Assembly (NCBI RefSeq): GCF_002086635.1 | Contig: NZ_MVHD01000036.1 | Location: 1-56,108, forward strand | Source of the DNA: Mycobacterium alsense | GTDB taxonomy: Bacteria; Actinomycetota; Actinomycetes; Mycobacteriales; Mycobacteriaceae | Reading direction: 5' to 3' | Length of the DNA stretch: 56,108 nucleotides | Shown: piece by piece, positions 49,092 to 56,108 of the stretch | How positions within the stretch are numbered: position 1 is the stretch's first letter | Layout of the letters: every line of letters starts with the position of its first letter | Position numbers and translations under genes: made by a program | Notes under the pieces: model-generated | Seen by the model: only the letters and a program-made list of their open reading frames with translations | What the model was told of the DNA's origin: nothing | Databases searched by the model: none

Positions 49092-50636
49092 TCAGTCGGC
49101 ATCGCCATTCGCGCTCCTCGAAGCGTGTTTTTCCGTTTCGTCCCCATCCGTTTCCGGGCCGGGGTCGTCGGGTGGGGGAATACCCGGTTCTCCGAGTTCT
49201 GCACGCACGGCATTCAGCGCCGCCAGGACAGTCGGCATCTCCCGGTCCCGCGCGGCCGCCGCCCGCGCCGCGGCGATGGCGTGCTCGCGAAGTTCGCTGT
49301 CGATGGCCGACACCTGGTCGGCCACCTGGGTGTTCTCGGCCTCGTCGCGGGCGAGCAGCGCGGTGCTCAGCGCCGACTCGGCGACCAACACCCGGGTGGC
49401 CACCAACTCCTCCACCGCCGAGCGCAGCGACGAGGTCACGTCGCCCGCCCAGCGGTCCAGCAGCGCGCGGTCGAGCAGCAGGGCGCGGATGTGGACGACC
49501 ACGAACGTGACGGCCAGCCCGATCGCCACGCACCCCGCGGCCCCGGCCACCGCCACCGCGGGGCTCAGCCTGGAGGTCAGCCCGCCGACCAGCCGGCTGA
49601 GGGTCAGCGCCACGCCCAGCCCGAAGCCGGCGCCCAGCACCATCATCAGCCAGGTTTCGTGGCGCCGGGATTTCAGCGGCAGCGGGAGGACCTCGACCGT
49701 CGGCGCCGGCCCGGCGCCTTCGACCGCGGGTAGCGCCTCCGGAACGCCCAACACCTCGGCGACGCCGGCGAGGTGGTGCGCGGTCCCGTCGCTCACCTCG
49801 GCCACCACCTCGTCGACCCGTCCGCGGGCGTGCTCTTCGAAGGCGGCCATGTTGCGCCGCGACAGGCCCGCCGCGTCCTCCTGCAGCTCGCCGCGCAGCG
49901 ACGAGCACCGATTGCGGGCGAAATAGGACAACTGGACCCGGGCCTGCTGGATCTGGCCGCGCAGCGTGATGGTGCGCTCGGTCTTCGACTGGCGCCGCCG
50001 CCGCAGGGCCGCGCTGCGCTCTTCGCGCAGCGCGTCGACCCGCGCCCTCCGGCCGGCGCCCTGGGCGTCGCGCTCGAAACGCCGCGCGACGGTCCGCAGA
50101 CGCGATTCCCACGCGCGCAACCGGTTTCGCCGCGGGTTGTCGGCGTCGTCCAGCCGGGCCGCGACCGTCCGCACCAGCTCGTCGACGTCCGGCTCGCCGA
50201 GGTCGGGGCGGGCGGCCGCGCCGACCCAGGGCGCCCGGCCGTAGCGGGGCGCGTGCGCGGCCAGGGTTTCGCGATTGGCGGCGAGCACTTCGCGCCAGTT
50301 GAGGTGTGCGTCGGTCTTGGACACCACGCCGACGACGACGTCGGTGTGGTCGGCGGCGGCATCCAGCAGCGCGCAGTCGGACCCGGTCAGCTGCGCCGCC
50401 GCGGACACCACGAACACCACCGCGGTCGGCGCGTCGCCCGGCCCCAGATCCGTGGACTCGACGAACTTGTGTTGCGGCAGCCGCTCGCGCAGCGCCGTGG
50501 CCACCGCGGTGACGCCGGCCAGCCACGGCCCCGTCACCAGCACCACGTCGCGCCGGTGGATGGCGGGCGGGTCCAGGTGGGGCCCGATCGCGGCGACCAG
50601 CGCGTCCACCTCGGCGGCGGGATCTTTGGCGCTCAC
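49092..50636 (-). CDS. Membrane-anchored degenerate GTPase-like protein (Rv0210-like)
   Basis: A 514-aa protein. The N-terminal domain has a P-loop-like but non-canonical segment (DVVLVTGPWLAGVTAVATAL) and VVSKTDAHLNW in place of NKxD, so nucleotide binding is doubtful. A long charged helical region follows (about 165-300), then two adjacent membrane helices (LMMVLGAGFGLGVALTL and CVAIGLAVTFVVVHI) and a C-terminal coiled segment. The layout recalls bacterial dynamin-like proteins. GTG 50636 overlaps the stop of the Rv0209-like gene (GTGA), so the two are a pair. Confidence 0.75.
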   Translation of the reverse strand: MSAKDPAAEVDALVAAIGPHLDPPAIHRRDVVLVTGPWLAGVTAVATALRERLPQHKFVESTDLGPGDAPTAVVFVVSAAAQLTGSDCALLDAAADHTDVVVGVVSKTDAHLNWREVLAANRETLAAHAPRYGRAPWVGAAARPDLGEPDVDELVRTVAARLDDADNPRRNRLRAWESRLRTVARRFERDAQGAGRRARVDALREERSAALRRRRQSKTERTITLRGQIQQARVQLSYFARNRCSSLRGELQEDAAGLSRRNMAAFEEHARGRVDEVVAEVSDGTAHHLAGVAEVLGVPEALPAVEGAGPAPTVEVLPLPLKSRRHETWLMMVLGAGFGLGVALTLSRLVGGLTSRLSPAVAVAGAAGCVAIGLAVTFVVVHIRALLLDRALLDRWAGDVTSSLRSAVEELVATRVLVAESALSTALLARDEAENTQVADQVSAIDSELREHAIAAARAAAARDREMPTVLAALNAVRAELGEPGIPPPDDPGPETDGDETEKHASRSANGDAD

Positions 50637-51718
50637 TCGCACCCCCCCGGCGCGTGGGCCCGCGACCACAGCCGCAACGATCCCCGGGTGATGTCCGCGG
50701 CGCAGGCGCGGTGCAGCGCACCGAGCGCACCCCCGCGTCCGTAGCGCTGCCAGCGCAGCGCGCGGGGCAGGTGCGCGCCCGGATCGCCGCCGTCGAGGGG
50801 GCCGAGGCCCGCGGCTTCGGCGAGCTCGACGGCGGCGGCCATGCGGGCGACGACGGTGTCGTCGCGGGCCAAGAAGTCGCCCACGGTCCCGTCGCGGACG
50901 GCCAGGGCCTCCAGTTCCGCGACCGCCCGCAGCACCCGCCGGTACCGCGCCCCCGCGCCGGCGACCGCGATCCCCTTCAGGACGGCGTCGACGCCGCTGC
51001 ACCGGCGCAGCAGCGCACACACCCGCGCCGGCGTCCCACCCCGCTGGAGCGCGGCGACGCTCAGGGCGGTGCCGAACACGCCCAGGCCGTCGAGCAGGCG
51101 CCGCCTTGTGTCGGCGGGGACCGGGAGGCGGGCCGCCAGGAACCCGTCGGCCGAACCGTCGAGGCAGGTGGCGCCGCCGGGAGCGGCGGCGACGGCCCGC
51201 AGCGCCGCCCAGGCCGCGGCGTCCAGGCCGTCGAGCGCCGCGACCGCGAGCAGGCCGCTCATCGGCTCGACGGGCGCGCCCACCCGCGCCGCGAAGTCCG
51301 CGCAGCGCGCCCGCGGGTCCGCCCGGTGCAGCATGGCCAGGTCGGACTTGTTCAGCGCGACCAGCACCGGGCACCCGGTGGCGGCCGCCGCCGCGATCGC
51401 CTCGGTGTCCTCGGGTTTGACGACCTCGGTGGTGACGTAAACGGCCACGTCGGCCAGGTCGGCCACGTCGGCCACGTCGGCCACGTCGGCCTCGGGGCGG
51501 CCCGTTACCGAGATCGCCGGGGCGCGGCCCAGGGCGCGCGCCACCGTGCGGCGACCGACTCCGCGGCGCCCGCAAACGGCCACCCGCAACGGCATGGCCG
51601 CCCGCTCGGCGACCGCCGCCAGACGCGGGTCGGCGCGGTCGGCGGCGAAGCGCGCCAGCTCGTCGACGAAAATTCGTGCCCTCCTGCAGTCACCGGCAGC
51701 TACCGTCCGGTCCCCCAC
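50633..51718 (-). CDS. Degenerate GTPase-like protein (Rv0209-like)
   Basis: A 361-aa soluble protein. The P-loop reads AVCGRRGVGRRTVARAL, where the essential Lys is Arg; VALNKSDLAMLH supplies a good G4 motif. Between P-loop and G4, where a DxxG switch is expected, lies an ADV tripeptide repeat. The helical C-terminal half is Ala-rich. GTG 51718 is the longest start; a strong AGGAGG at about 51683-51688 lies inside the frame with no standard start codon at proper distance, so the true start is uncertain. It is coupled to the Rv0210-like gene. Confidence 0.72.
   Translation of the reverse strand: MGDRTVAAGDCRRARIFVDELARFAADRADPRLAAVAERAAMPLRVAVCGRRGVGRRTVARALGRAPAISVTGRPEADVADVADVADLADVAVYVTTEVVKPEDTEAIAAAAATGCPVLVALNKSDLAMLHRADPRARCADFAARVGAPVEPMSGLLAVAALDGLDAAAWAALRAVAAAPGGATCLDGSADGFLAARLPVPADTRRRLLDGLGVFGTALSVAALQRGGTPARVCALLRRCSGVDAVLKGIAVAGAGARYRRVLRAVAELEALAVRDGTVGDFLARDDTVVARMAAAVELAEAAGLGPLDGGDPGAHLPRALRWQRYGRGGALGALHRACAADITRGSLRLWSRAHAPGGCE
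51443..51487 (-). repeat. Five 9-bp tandem repeats in the Rv0209-like gene
   Basis: Plus-strand GGCCACGTC is repeated five times (unit 2 reads GGCCAGGTC). It encodes Ala-Asp-Val units between P-loop and G4. In-frame 9-bp units can change copy number without frameshift. Confidence 0.85.
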
Positions 51719-51843
51719 CGGACGCGAAACCTATCGAATCGTGGCATCTACGTCGCCGAGATGCGAGCCACCATGCGTGCGTTACCGGCCGAAGGCAACT
51801 GTTGGGTATCAATCTGGACCTGGGGCGGCTACATCGGCGATTC

Positions 51844-52695
51844 ATGCGCCACGATGGACAAATGCATGCGCTACCCGGGGTCGGGACGTGTCCCGATGCG
51901 CGAGCGGAGGGTGCCTCAAAAACGGGACCAGGAGCCGGGCCAGAAACCGGACCACAAACTGGACCACAAAATGGAGGCGCCATGGTCCCGACCCCCCAAC
52001 CGCGCCACCTCCCGGCCTCGAGCTTCCGCTCGCGGCGTTCCGGGCTGTCCGGGGCCCAGCGCGAGACGTGGGAGCGGCTGTGGCCCGAGCTGGGCCTCAC
52101 GCTGGGGCCGGACCAGCGCCCGGAGCGGCTGGACACCCGCGCATGGTTCGGCCGCCAGGCGCCGGTGGTGCTCGAAATCGGTTGCGGCAGCGGCACATCC
52201 ACGCTGGCGATGGCCAAGGACGAGCCGGGGGTCGACGTCATCGCGGTGGAAATCTACCGGCGCGGCCTGGCGCAGTTGCTGAGCGCGATCGACCGCGACC
52301 GGGTCGGCAACATCCGGCTGATCCGGGGGAACGCGATCGACGTGCTGGACCTGATCGGGCCGGGCACGCTGACCGGCGTCCGCGTCTACTTTCCCGACCC
52401 CTGGCCCAAGGCCCGTCACCACAAGCGCCGCTTCTTGCAACCGGGCACGATTGGTCTGATCGCCGACCGGCTACTCCCTGGTGGTGTCCTGCACGCGGCG
52501 ACGGATCATCCCGGCTACGCCGAACACATCGGCGAGGTCGGGGACGCCGAACCGAGGCTGCGTCGCGCCCGGCCCGGCGACCGGCTGCCGGTCTCCGTCG
52601 CGCGCCCCGCCACCAAGTACGAGTCCAAGGCTCGCGACGCGGGCAGCGTCGTGAACGAATTCATCTGGCAAAAGCTGGAAAAGGCAAAGGGATGA
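51844..52695 (+). CDS. trmB: tRNA (guanine-N7)-methyltransferase TrmB
   Basis: A 283-aa protein orthologous to Rv0208c. The SAM motif is VVLEIGCGSGTSTLAMA, and the TrmB hallmark is VYFPDPWPKARHHKRRF. It forms m7G46 in tRNA variable loops. The start is ATG 51844 because the following residues (MRHDGQMHALPGVG) match the start of the M. tuberculosis protein; ATG 51982 would remove 46 residues. The N-terminal extension has a degenerate repeat (PGAGPETGPQTGPQNG). The stop overlaps the next gene as ATGA. The 125 bp upstream, shared with the divergent Rv0209-like gene, show no clear promoter. Confidence 0.92.
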   Translation: MRHDGQMHALPGVGTCPDARAEGASKTGPGAGPETGPQTGPQNGGAMVPTPQPRHLPASSFRSRRSGLSGAQRETWERLWPELGLTLGPDQRPERLDTRAWFGRQAPVVLEIGCGSGTSTLAMAKDEPGVDVIAVEIYRRGLAQLLSAIDRDRVGNIRLIRGNAIDVLDLIGPGTLTGVRVYFPDPWPKARHHKRRFLQPGTIGLIADRLLPGGVLHAATDHPGYAEHIGEVGDAEPRLRRARPGDRLPVSVARPATKYESKARDAGSVVNEFIWQKLEKAKG

Positions 52696-53408
52696 GCCTG
52701 ACGGAAGAAGCCGCGACCTCAGAAGCACCACCCCTGGACTCGCCGGCGGTGCTGTCGGCCGAGGGCCTCGGCAGCTTTCAAGCACCGGCCGGGCGCGTGC
52801 TGCTGGTCTGGGACGCCCCCAACCTGGACATGGGGCTGGGATCCATCCTGGGCCGTCGGCCCACCGGGCTGGAGCGCCCGCGCTTCGACGCCCTGGGCCG
52901 CTGGCTGCTGGGGCGCACGGCGGAGGTCAGCTCCGCCCGCCCGGGCGTCGTGATCGAACCCGAGGCCACCGTCTTCACCAACATCGCCCCGGGCAGCGCC
53001 GAGGTCGTCCGGCCGTGGGTGGACGCTTTGCGCAACGTGGGGTTCGCGGTCTTCGCCAAGCCGAAGATCGACGAGGACAGCGACGTCGACCGCGACATGC
53101 TCGCCCACATCGCGCTGCGGCATCAGGAGGGCCTGGCGGCGCTGGTGGTGGCTTCGGCCGACGGTCAGGCCTTCCGTCAACCGCTGGAGGAAATCGCACG
53201 CGCCGGCGTGCCCGTTCAGGTGATCGGATTTCGCGAACATGCCAGTTGGGCGCTAGCGTCGGATACCTTGGAGTTCGTCGACCTGGAAGACATCGCCGGT
53301 GTGTTCCGGGAGCCGTTGCCGAGGATCGGCCTAGATTCGCTGCCTGACCAGGGGGCATGGCTGCAGCCGTTCCGGCCGCTGTCCGCCTTGTTGACCACGC
53401 GTGTGTGA
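52692..53408 (+). CDS. NYN-domain protein (Rv0207c-like)
   Basis: A 238-aa PIN-like NYN domain protein: the opening acidic residue in LLVWDAPNLDMGLG, a middle DEDSDVDRDMLAHIA with further acids, and LVVASADGQAFRQPLEEIARAG. This set of Asp residues forms the nuclease site in NYN/LabA proteins, suggesting RNase activity, perhaps on tRNA given its coupling to trmB (ATGA overlap). It lies 49 bp upstream of mmpL3 on the same strand, the conserved order in mycobacteria. Confidence 0.87.
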   Translation: MSLTEEAATSEAPPLDSPAVLSAEGLGSFQAPAGRVLLVWDAPNLDMGLGSILGRRPTGLERPRFDALGRWLLGRTAEVSSARPGVVIEPEATVFTNIAPGSAEVVRPWVDALRNVGFAVFAKPKIDEDSDVDRDMLAHIALRHQEGLAALVVASADGQAFRQPLEEIARAGVPVQVIGFREHASWALASDTLEFVDLEDIAGVFREPLPRIGLDSLPDQGAWLQPFRPLSALLTTRV

Positions 53409-53457
53409 GACTGGGAATCCGATGCGCGGGTCGCTACTGATCCAGTAAGGAGCTTAC

Positions 53458-56108
53458 GTGTTCGCCTGGTGGGGTCGAACCGTGTACCGCTACCGGTACA
53501 TCGTGATTGGGGTCATGGTGGCCCTGTGCCTCGGCGGCGGCCTGTTCGGGATGAGCCTGGGTAAGCACGTCACGCAGAGCGGTTTCTACGACGACGGCAG
53601 CCAATCGGTCAAGGCCTCGGTGCTGGGGGACCAGACCTACGGCCGCGACCGCACCAGCCACATCGTCGCCACCTTCACCGCCCCCGACGGCAAGACCGTC
53701 GACGACCCGACGTGGCGCCAGAAGGTCGTCGACGAGCTCAACAAGTTCAAGAAAGACCACCCCGGCCAGGTCGTCGGCTGGGCGGGCTGGCTGGCGGTGT
53801 CCAACCCCGCCGACGCGCCCCCGCTGATCAAGGGGATGGCGACCGAGGACAAGAAGCACACGTTCGTGTCCATCCCGCTGAAGGGAGACGACGACGACAC
53901 GATCCTCAACAACTACAAGGCCATCGCGCCCGACCTGCAGAAGCTCGACGGCGGCACCGTGCAACTCGCCGGCCTCGAGCCGATCGCCAACGCGTTGACC
54001 GGCACGATCGCCACCGACCAGCGCCGCATGGAGGTGCTCGCGCTGCCGGCGGTCACGGTGGTGCTGTTCCTGGTGTTCGGCGGCGCGATCGCCGCCGGCC
54101 TGCCCGTGATGGTGGGCGGGCTGAGCATCGCGGGCGCGCTGGGCATCCTGCGGTTCGTCGCCCTGTTCGGGCCGGTGCACTACTTCGCCCAGCCGGTGGT
54201 CTCGCTGATCGGCCTCGGTATCGCCATCGACTACGGCCTCTTCGTGGTGAGCCGGTTCCGGGAGGAGATCGCCGAAGGCTACGACACCGAGGCCGCCGTG
54301 CGGCGAACCGTGATGACGGCCGGGCGCACCGTCACCTTCTCGGCGGTGCTGATCATCGCCTCCAGCGCCAGCCTGCTGGTCCTGCCGCAGGGGTTCGTGA
54401 AGTCGTTGACCTACGCCATCTTCGCCGCGGTCGGACTCGCCGCATTGCTGTCGATCACGCTGCTGCCCGCCAGCCTGGGCATCCTCGGCCGCCACGTCGA
54501 CGCCCTGGGCGTGCGGACCGCGTTCCGCGTTCCCTTCCTGCGGAACTGGAAGGTGTCGCGCGCCTACCTCAACTGGCTCGCGGACCGGCTGCAGAAGACC
54601 AAGACCCGGGAAGAGGTCGAGGCCGGCTTCTGGGGCAAGCTCGTCAACTTCGTGATGAAGCGACCGCTGGCGTTCGCCGTCCCGATCGCCGTCGGCATGA
54701 TCCTGCTGGTCATTCCCCTGGGCAACCTGTCGTTCGGCGGCATGAGCGAAAAGTACCTGCCGCCGAACAACTCCGTCCGCCTGGCGCAGGAGCACTTCGA
54801 CAAGCTCTTCCCCGGTTACCGGACCGAGCAGCTGACGGTCGTGATCGAAAGCGACAACCACACCAAGGTCACCGATCAGCAGGTGGCCGACATCCGCAAC
54901 CGGCTCGCGCCGATCACCGGGTTCACCGACAAGACCTGGCAGGAGCGGCCGTGCCCGACCATCGCCGGCAACCCCTGCGTCAACGGGCCGAACGGGACGT
55001 CGCAGCCCAAGGACGACTCGGTGCGGGTGATCCAGAACGGGTTGTCCAACCGCAATGACGCCGCCAAGAAGATCGCCGAACTGCGCGCCACAAACCCGCC
55101 GAAGGGCCTCAACCTGCTGGTGGGCGGGACGCCCGCGCTCGAGCAGGACAGCATCCACAGCCTCTTCGACAAGGCGCCGCTGATGCTGGTGCTGTTGCTC
55201 GGCGCCACGACGGTGCTGATGTTCCTCGCCTTCGGCTCGTTCGTGCTGCCGATCAAGGCCGTGGTGATGAGCGCGCTGACGCTCGGGTCCACCCTGGGCA
55301 TCCTGACGTGGATCTTCGTCGACGGGCACTTCGCCACGTGGCTGAACTTCACCCCGACGCCGTTGATGGTGGTGCTGATCGCGCTGGTGGTCGCGGTCGG
55401 ATTCGGCCTGGCGACCGACTACGAGGTGTTTTTGGTCTCGCGCATGGTGGAGGCGCGCGAACGCGGCATGTCCACCGCCGAGGCCATCCGGATCGGCACC
55501 GCGACCACCGGCCGCCTGATCACCGCCGCCGCGCTGGTGCTCGCGGTGGTCGCCGCGTCGTTCGTGTTCTCCGACCTGGTGCTGATGAAGTACCTCGCGT
55601 TCGGATTGATGGCGGCGTTGCTGCTGGACGCGACGGTGGTCCGGATGTTCCTGGTGCCCTCGGTGATGAAGCTGCTCGGCGACGACTGCTGGTGGGCCCC
55701 GCGCTGGGCCAGGCGCCTGCAGAACAAGCTGGGGCTGGGCGAGATCGACCTGCCCGACGAGCGCAAGCGACCCACCCTCAACGGGCGGGCCGCCCGGCCG
55801 CCGGTCGCCGCGGCCAGCCTGGTCGCCGCGAAGCCACGCGCGCCGCACGACCCCACCCACCCCGGCGCGCTGGAACCGCCGCGGCCCGTGCGCCCCGGCC
55901 CGCCGGAACCCAGGCCCGCGCGCGAGCCGGCCCCGGGCGCGCCGTCGGGCGCCGGCACCGCGCGGCTGCAGGCCCCGCCGCGCCAGCCGACGGAAGCGGC
56001 GACGGCGCGCCTCGCGACACCCGGTCGCGAGCGGCCCGCCGACGCGCACGGCCCGGGCAATGCGGCCCCCCAGCCCGCGCCGTCGCCACGGTCACCATTG
56101 TCACGGGG
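53458..56108 (+). CDS. mmpL3: TMM transporter MmpL3 (C-terminus cut by window edge)
   Basis: 883 complete codons of an RND-family flippase orthologous to Rv0206c. It opens MFAWWGRTVYRYRYIVIG. The proton-relay Asp-Tyr pairs are present as Asp258-Tyr259 (GIAIDYGLF) and Asp654-Tyr655 (ATDYEVF). It exports trehalose monomycolate across the inner membrane and is essential. The second periplasmic domain has an insertion with Cys499 and Cys507 (CPTIAGNPC) not present in the M. tuberculosis protein. The long Pro/Ala/Arg-rich C-terminal tail begins near residue 775 and is cut off. AAGGAG precedes the GTG start. Confidence 0.97.
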   Translation, partial: MFAWWGRTVYRYRYIVIGVMVALCLGGGLFGMSLGKHVTQSGFYDDGSQSVKASVLGDQTYGRDRTSHIVATFTAPDGKTVDDPTWRQKVVDELNKFKKDHPGQVVGWAGWLAVSNPADAPPLIKGMATEDKKHTFVSIPLKGDDDDTILNNYKAIAPDLQKLDGGTVQLAGLEPIANALTGTIATDQRRMEVLALPAVTVVLFLVFGGAIAAGLPVMVGGLSIAGALGILRFVALFGPVHYFAQPVVSLIGLGIAIDYGLFVVSRFREEIAEGYDTEAAVRRTVMTAGRTVTFSAVLIIASSASLLVLPQGFVKSLTYAIFAAVGLAALLSITLLPASLGILGRHVDALGVRTAFRVPFLRNWKVSRAYLNWLADRLQKTKTREEVEAGFWGKLVNFVMKRPLAFAVPIAVGMILLVIPLGNLSFGGMSEKYLPPNNSVRLAQEHFDKLFPGYRTEQLTVVIESDNHTKVTDQQVADIRNRLAPITGFTDKTWQERPCPTIAGNPCVNGPNGTSQPKDDSVRVIQNGLSNRNDAAKKIAELRATNPPKGLNLLVGGTPALEQDSIHSLFDKAPLMLVLLLGATTVLMFLAFGSFVLPIKAVVMSALTLGSTLGILTWIFVDGHFATWLNFTPTPLMVVLIALVVAVGFGLATDYEVFLVSRMVEARERGMSTAEAIRIGTATTGRLITAAALVLAVVAASFVFSDLVLMKYLAFGLMAALLLDATVVRMFLVPSVMKLLGDDCWWAPRWARRLQNKLGLGEIDLPDERKRPTLNGRAARPPVAAASLVAAKPRAPHDPTHPGALEPPRPVRPGPPEPRPAREPAPGAPSGAGTARLQAPPRQPTEAATARLATPGRERPADAHGPGNAAPQPAPSPRSPLSR

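Noticed and set aside
51680..51690. AGGAGG inside the Rv0209-like frame as evidence for an ATT start
   Set aside because: ATT starts are very rare and no other evidence supports it; kept only as a note on start uncertainty.
53434..56049. An 871-codon open frame opposite mmpL3
   Set aside because: MmpL3 is certain; the antisense product is low-complexity His/Arg/Glu/Gly sequence typical of a complementary frame.

Overview
The window is GC-rich actinobacterial DNA from a slow-growing Mycobacterium. Evidence: an MmpL3 gene, PE/PPE genes, four complete PE_PGRS genes, GTP-type PckA, the Rv0216/FadE/FadD/Lip lipid genes and an R2lox oxidase. Gene order follows M. tuberculosis Rv0206c-Rv0234c (locus tags recalled from memory), written in the opposite orientation. 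Complete PE_PGRS genes argue against M. avium itself and fit the M. kansasii/marinum/gordonae/tuberculosis side of the genus. Both window ends cut genes: a PPE gene at the left, where a 46-bp inverted repeat starts at base 1, and mmpL3 at the right.

Left part (1-4285): an accessory block with a PE/PPE pair coupled to a small membrane protein; a divergent lipoprotein/TiaS-like pair; VOC and DUF309 proteins; and a DUF5996 remnant with an internal deletion and frame changes. Next (4286-11974): an AlsS-like acetolactate synthase divergent from gabD1, then R2lox (Rv0233), TetR (Rv0232), fadE4 (Rv0231) and php (Rv0230c).

Envelope block (11967-20817): an acyl-CoA ligase, tmaT (Rv0228, TMM acetyltransferase), pgfA (Rv0227c), a polytopic membrane protein (Rv0226c) and a GT4 glycosyltransferase (Rv0225), followed by DedA and TerC proteins not expected at this locus in M. 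tuberculosis. Then come a methyltransferase (Rv0224c) and an aldehyde dehydrogenase (Rv0223c).

Accessory insertion (23230-31983): a terminator; a promoter with two copies of the operator TATGC-N6-GCATA; an unrecognised 43-aa gene; a TetR gene; four tandem PE_PGRS genes; and a FadD gene coupled to a 98-aa unknown. The conserved lipid block resumes with echA1 (Rv0222), a WS/DGAT acyltransferase (Rv0221), lipC (Rv0220), Rv0219, Rv0218, a methyltransferase, lipW (Rv0217c), an amidohydrolase/CoA-transferase/Rv0216 operon, fadE3 (Rv0215c), a CD225 protein, an enoyl-CoA hydratase and fadD4 (Rv0214). It ends with pckA (Rv0211), a degenerate GTPase pair (Rv0210, Rv0209), trmB (Rv0208c), a NYN-domain protein (Rv0207c) and mmpL3 (Rv0206c).

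A recurrent theme is leaderless translation. At least eight genes have a TANNNT hexamer followed by exactly 6-7 nt and then the start codon, often at divergent gene pairs. Many co-directional genes overlap as ATGA or GTGA. The best candidates for undescribed biology are the TetR/43-aa module with paired operators, the lipoprotein/TiaS-like pair, and the 98-aa partner of the FadD at 30469-31983.
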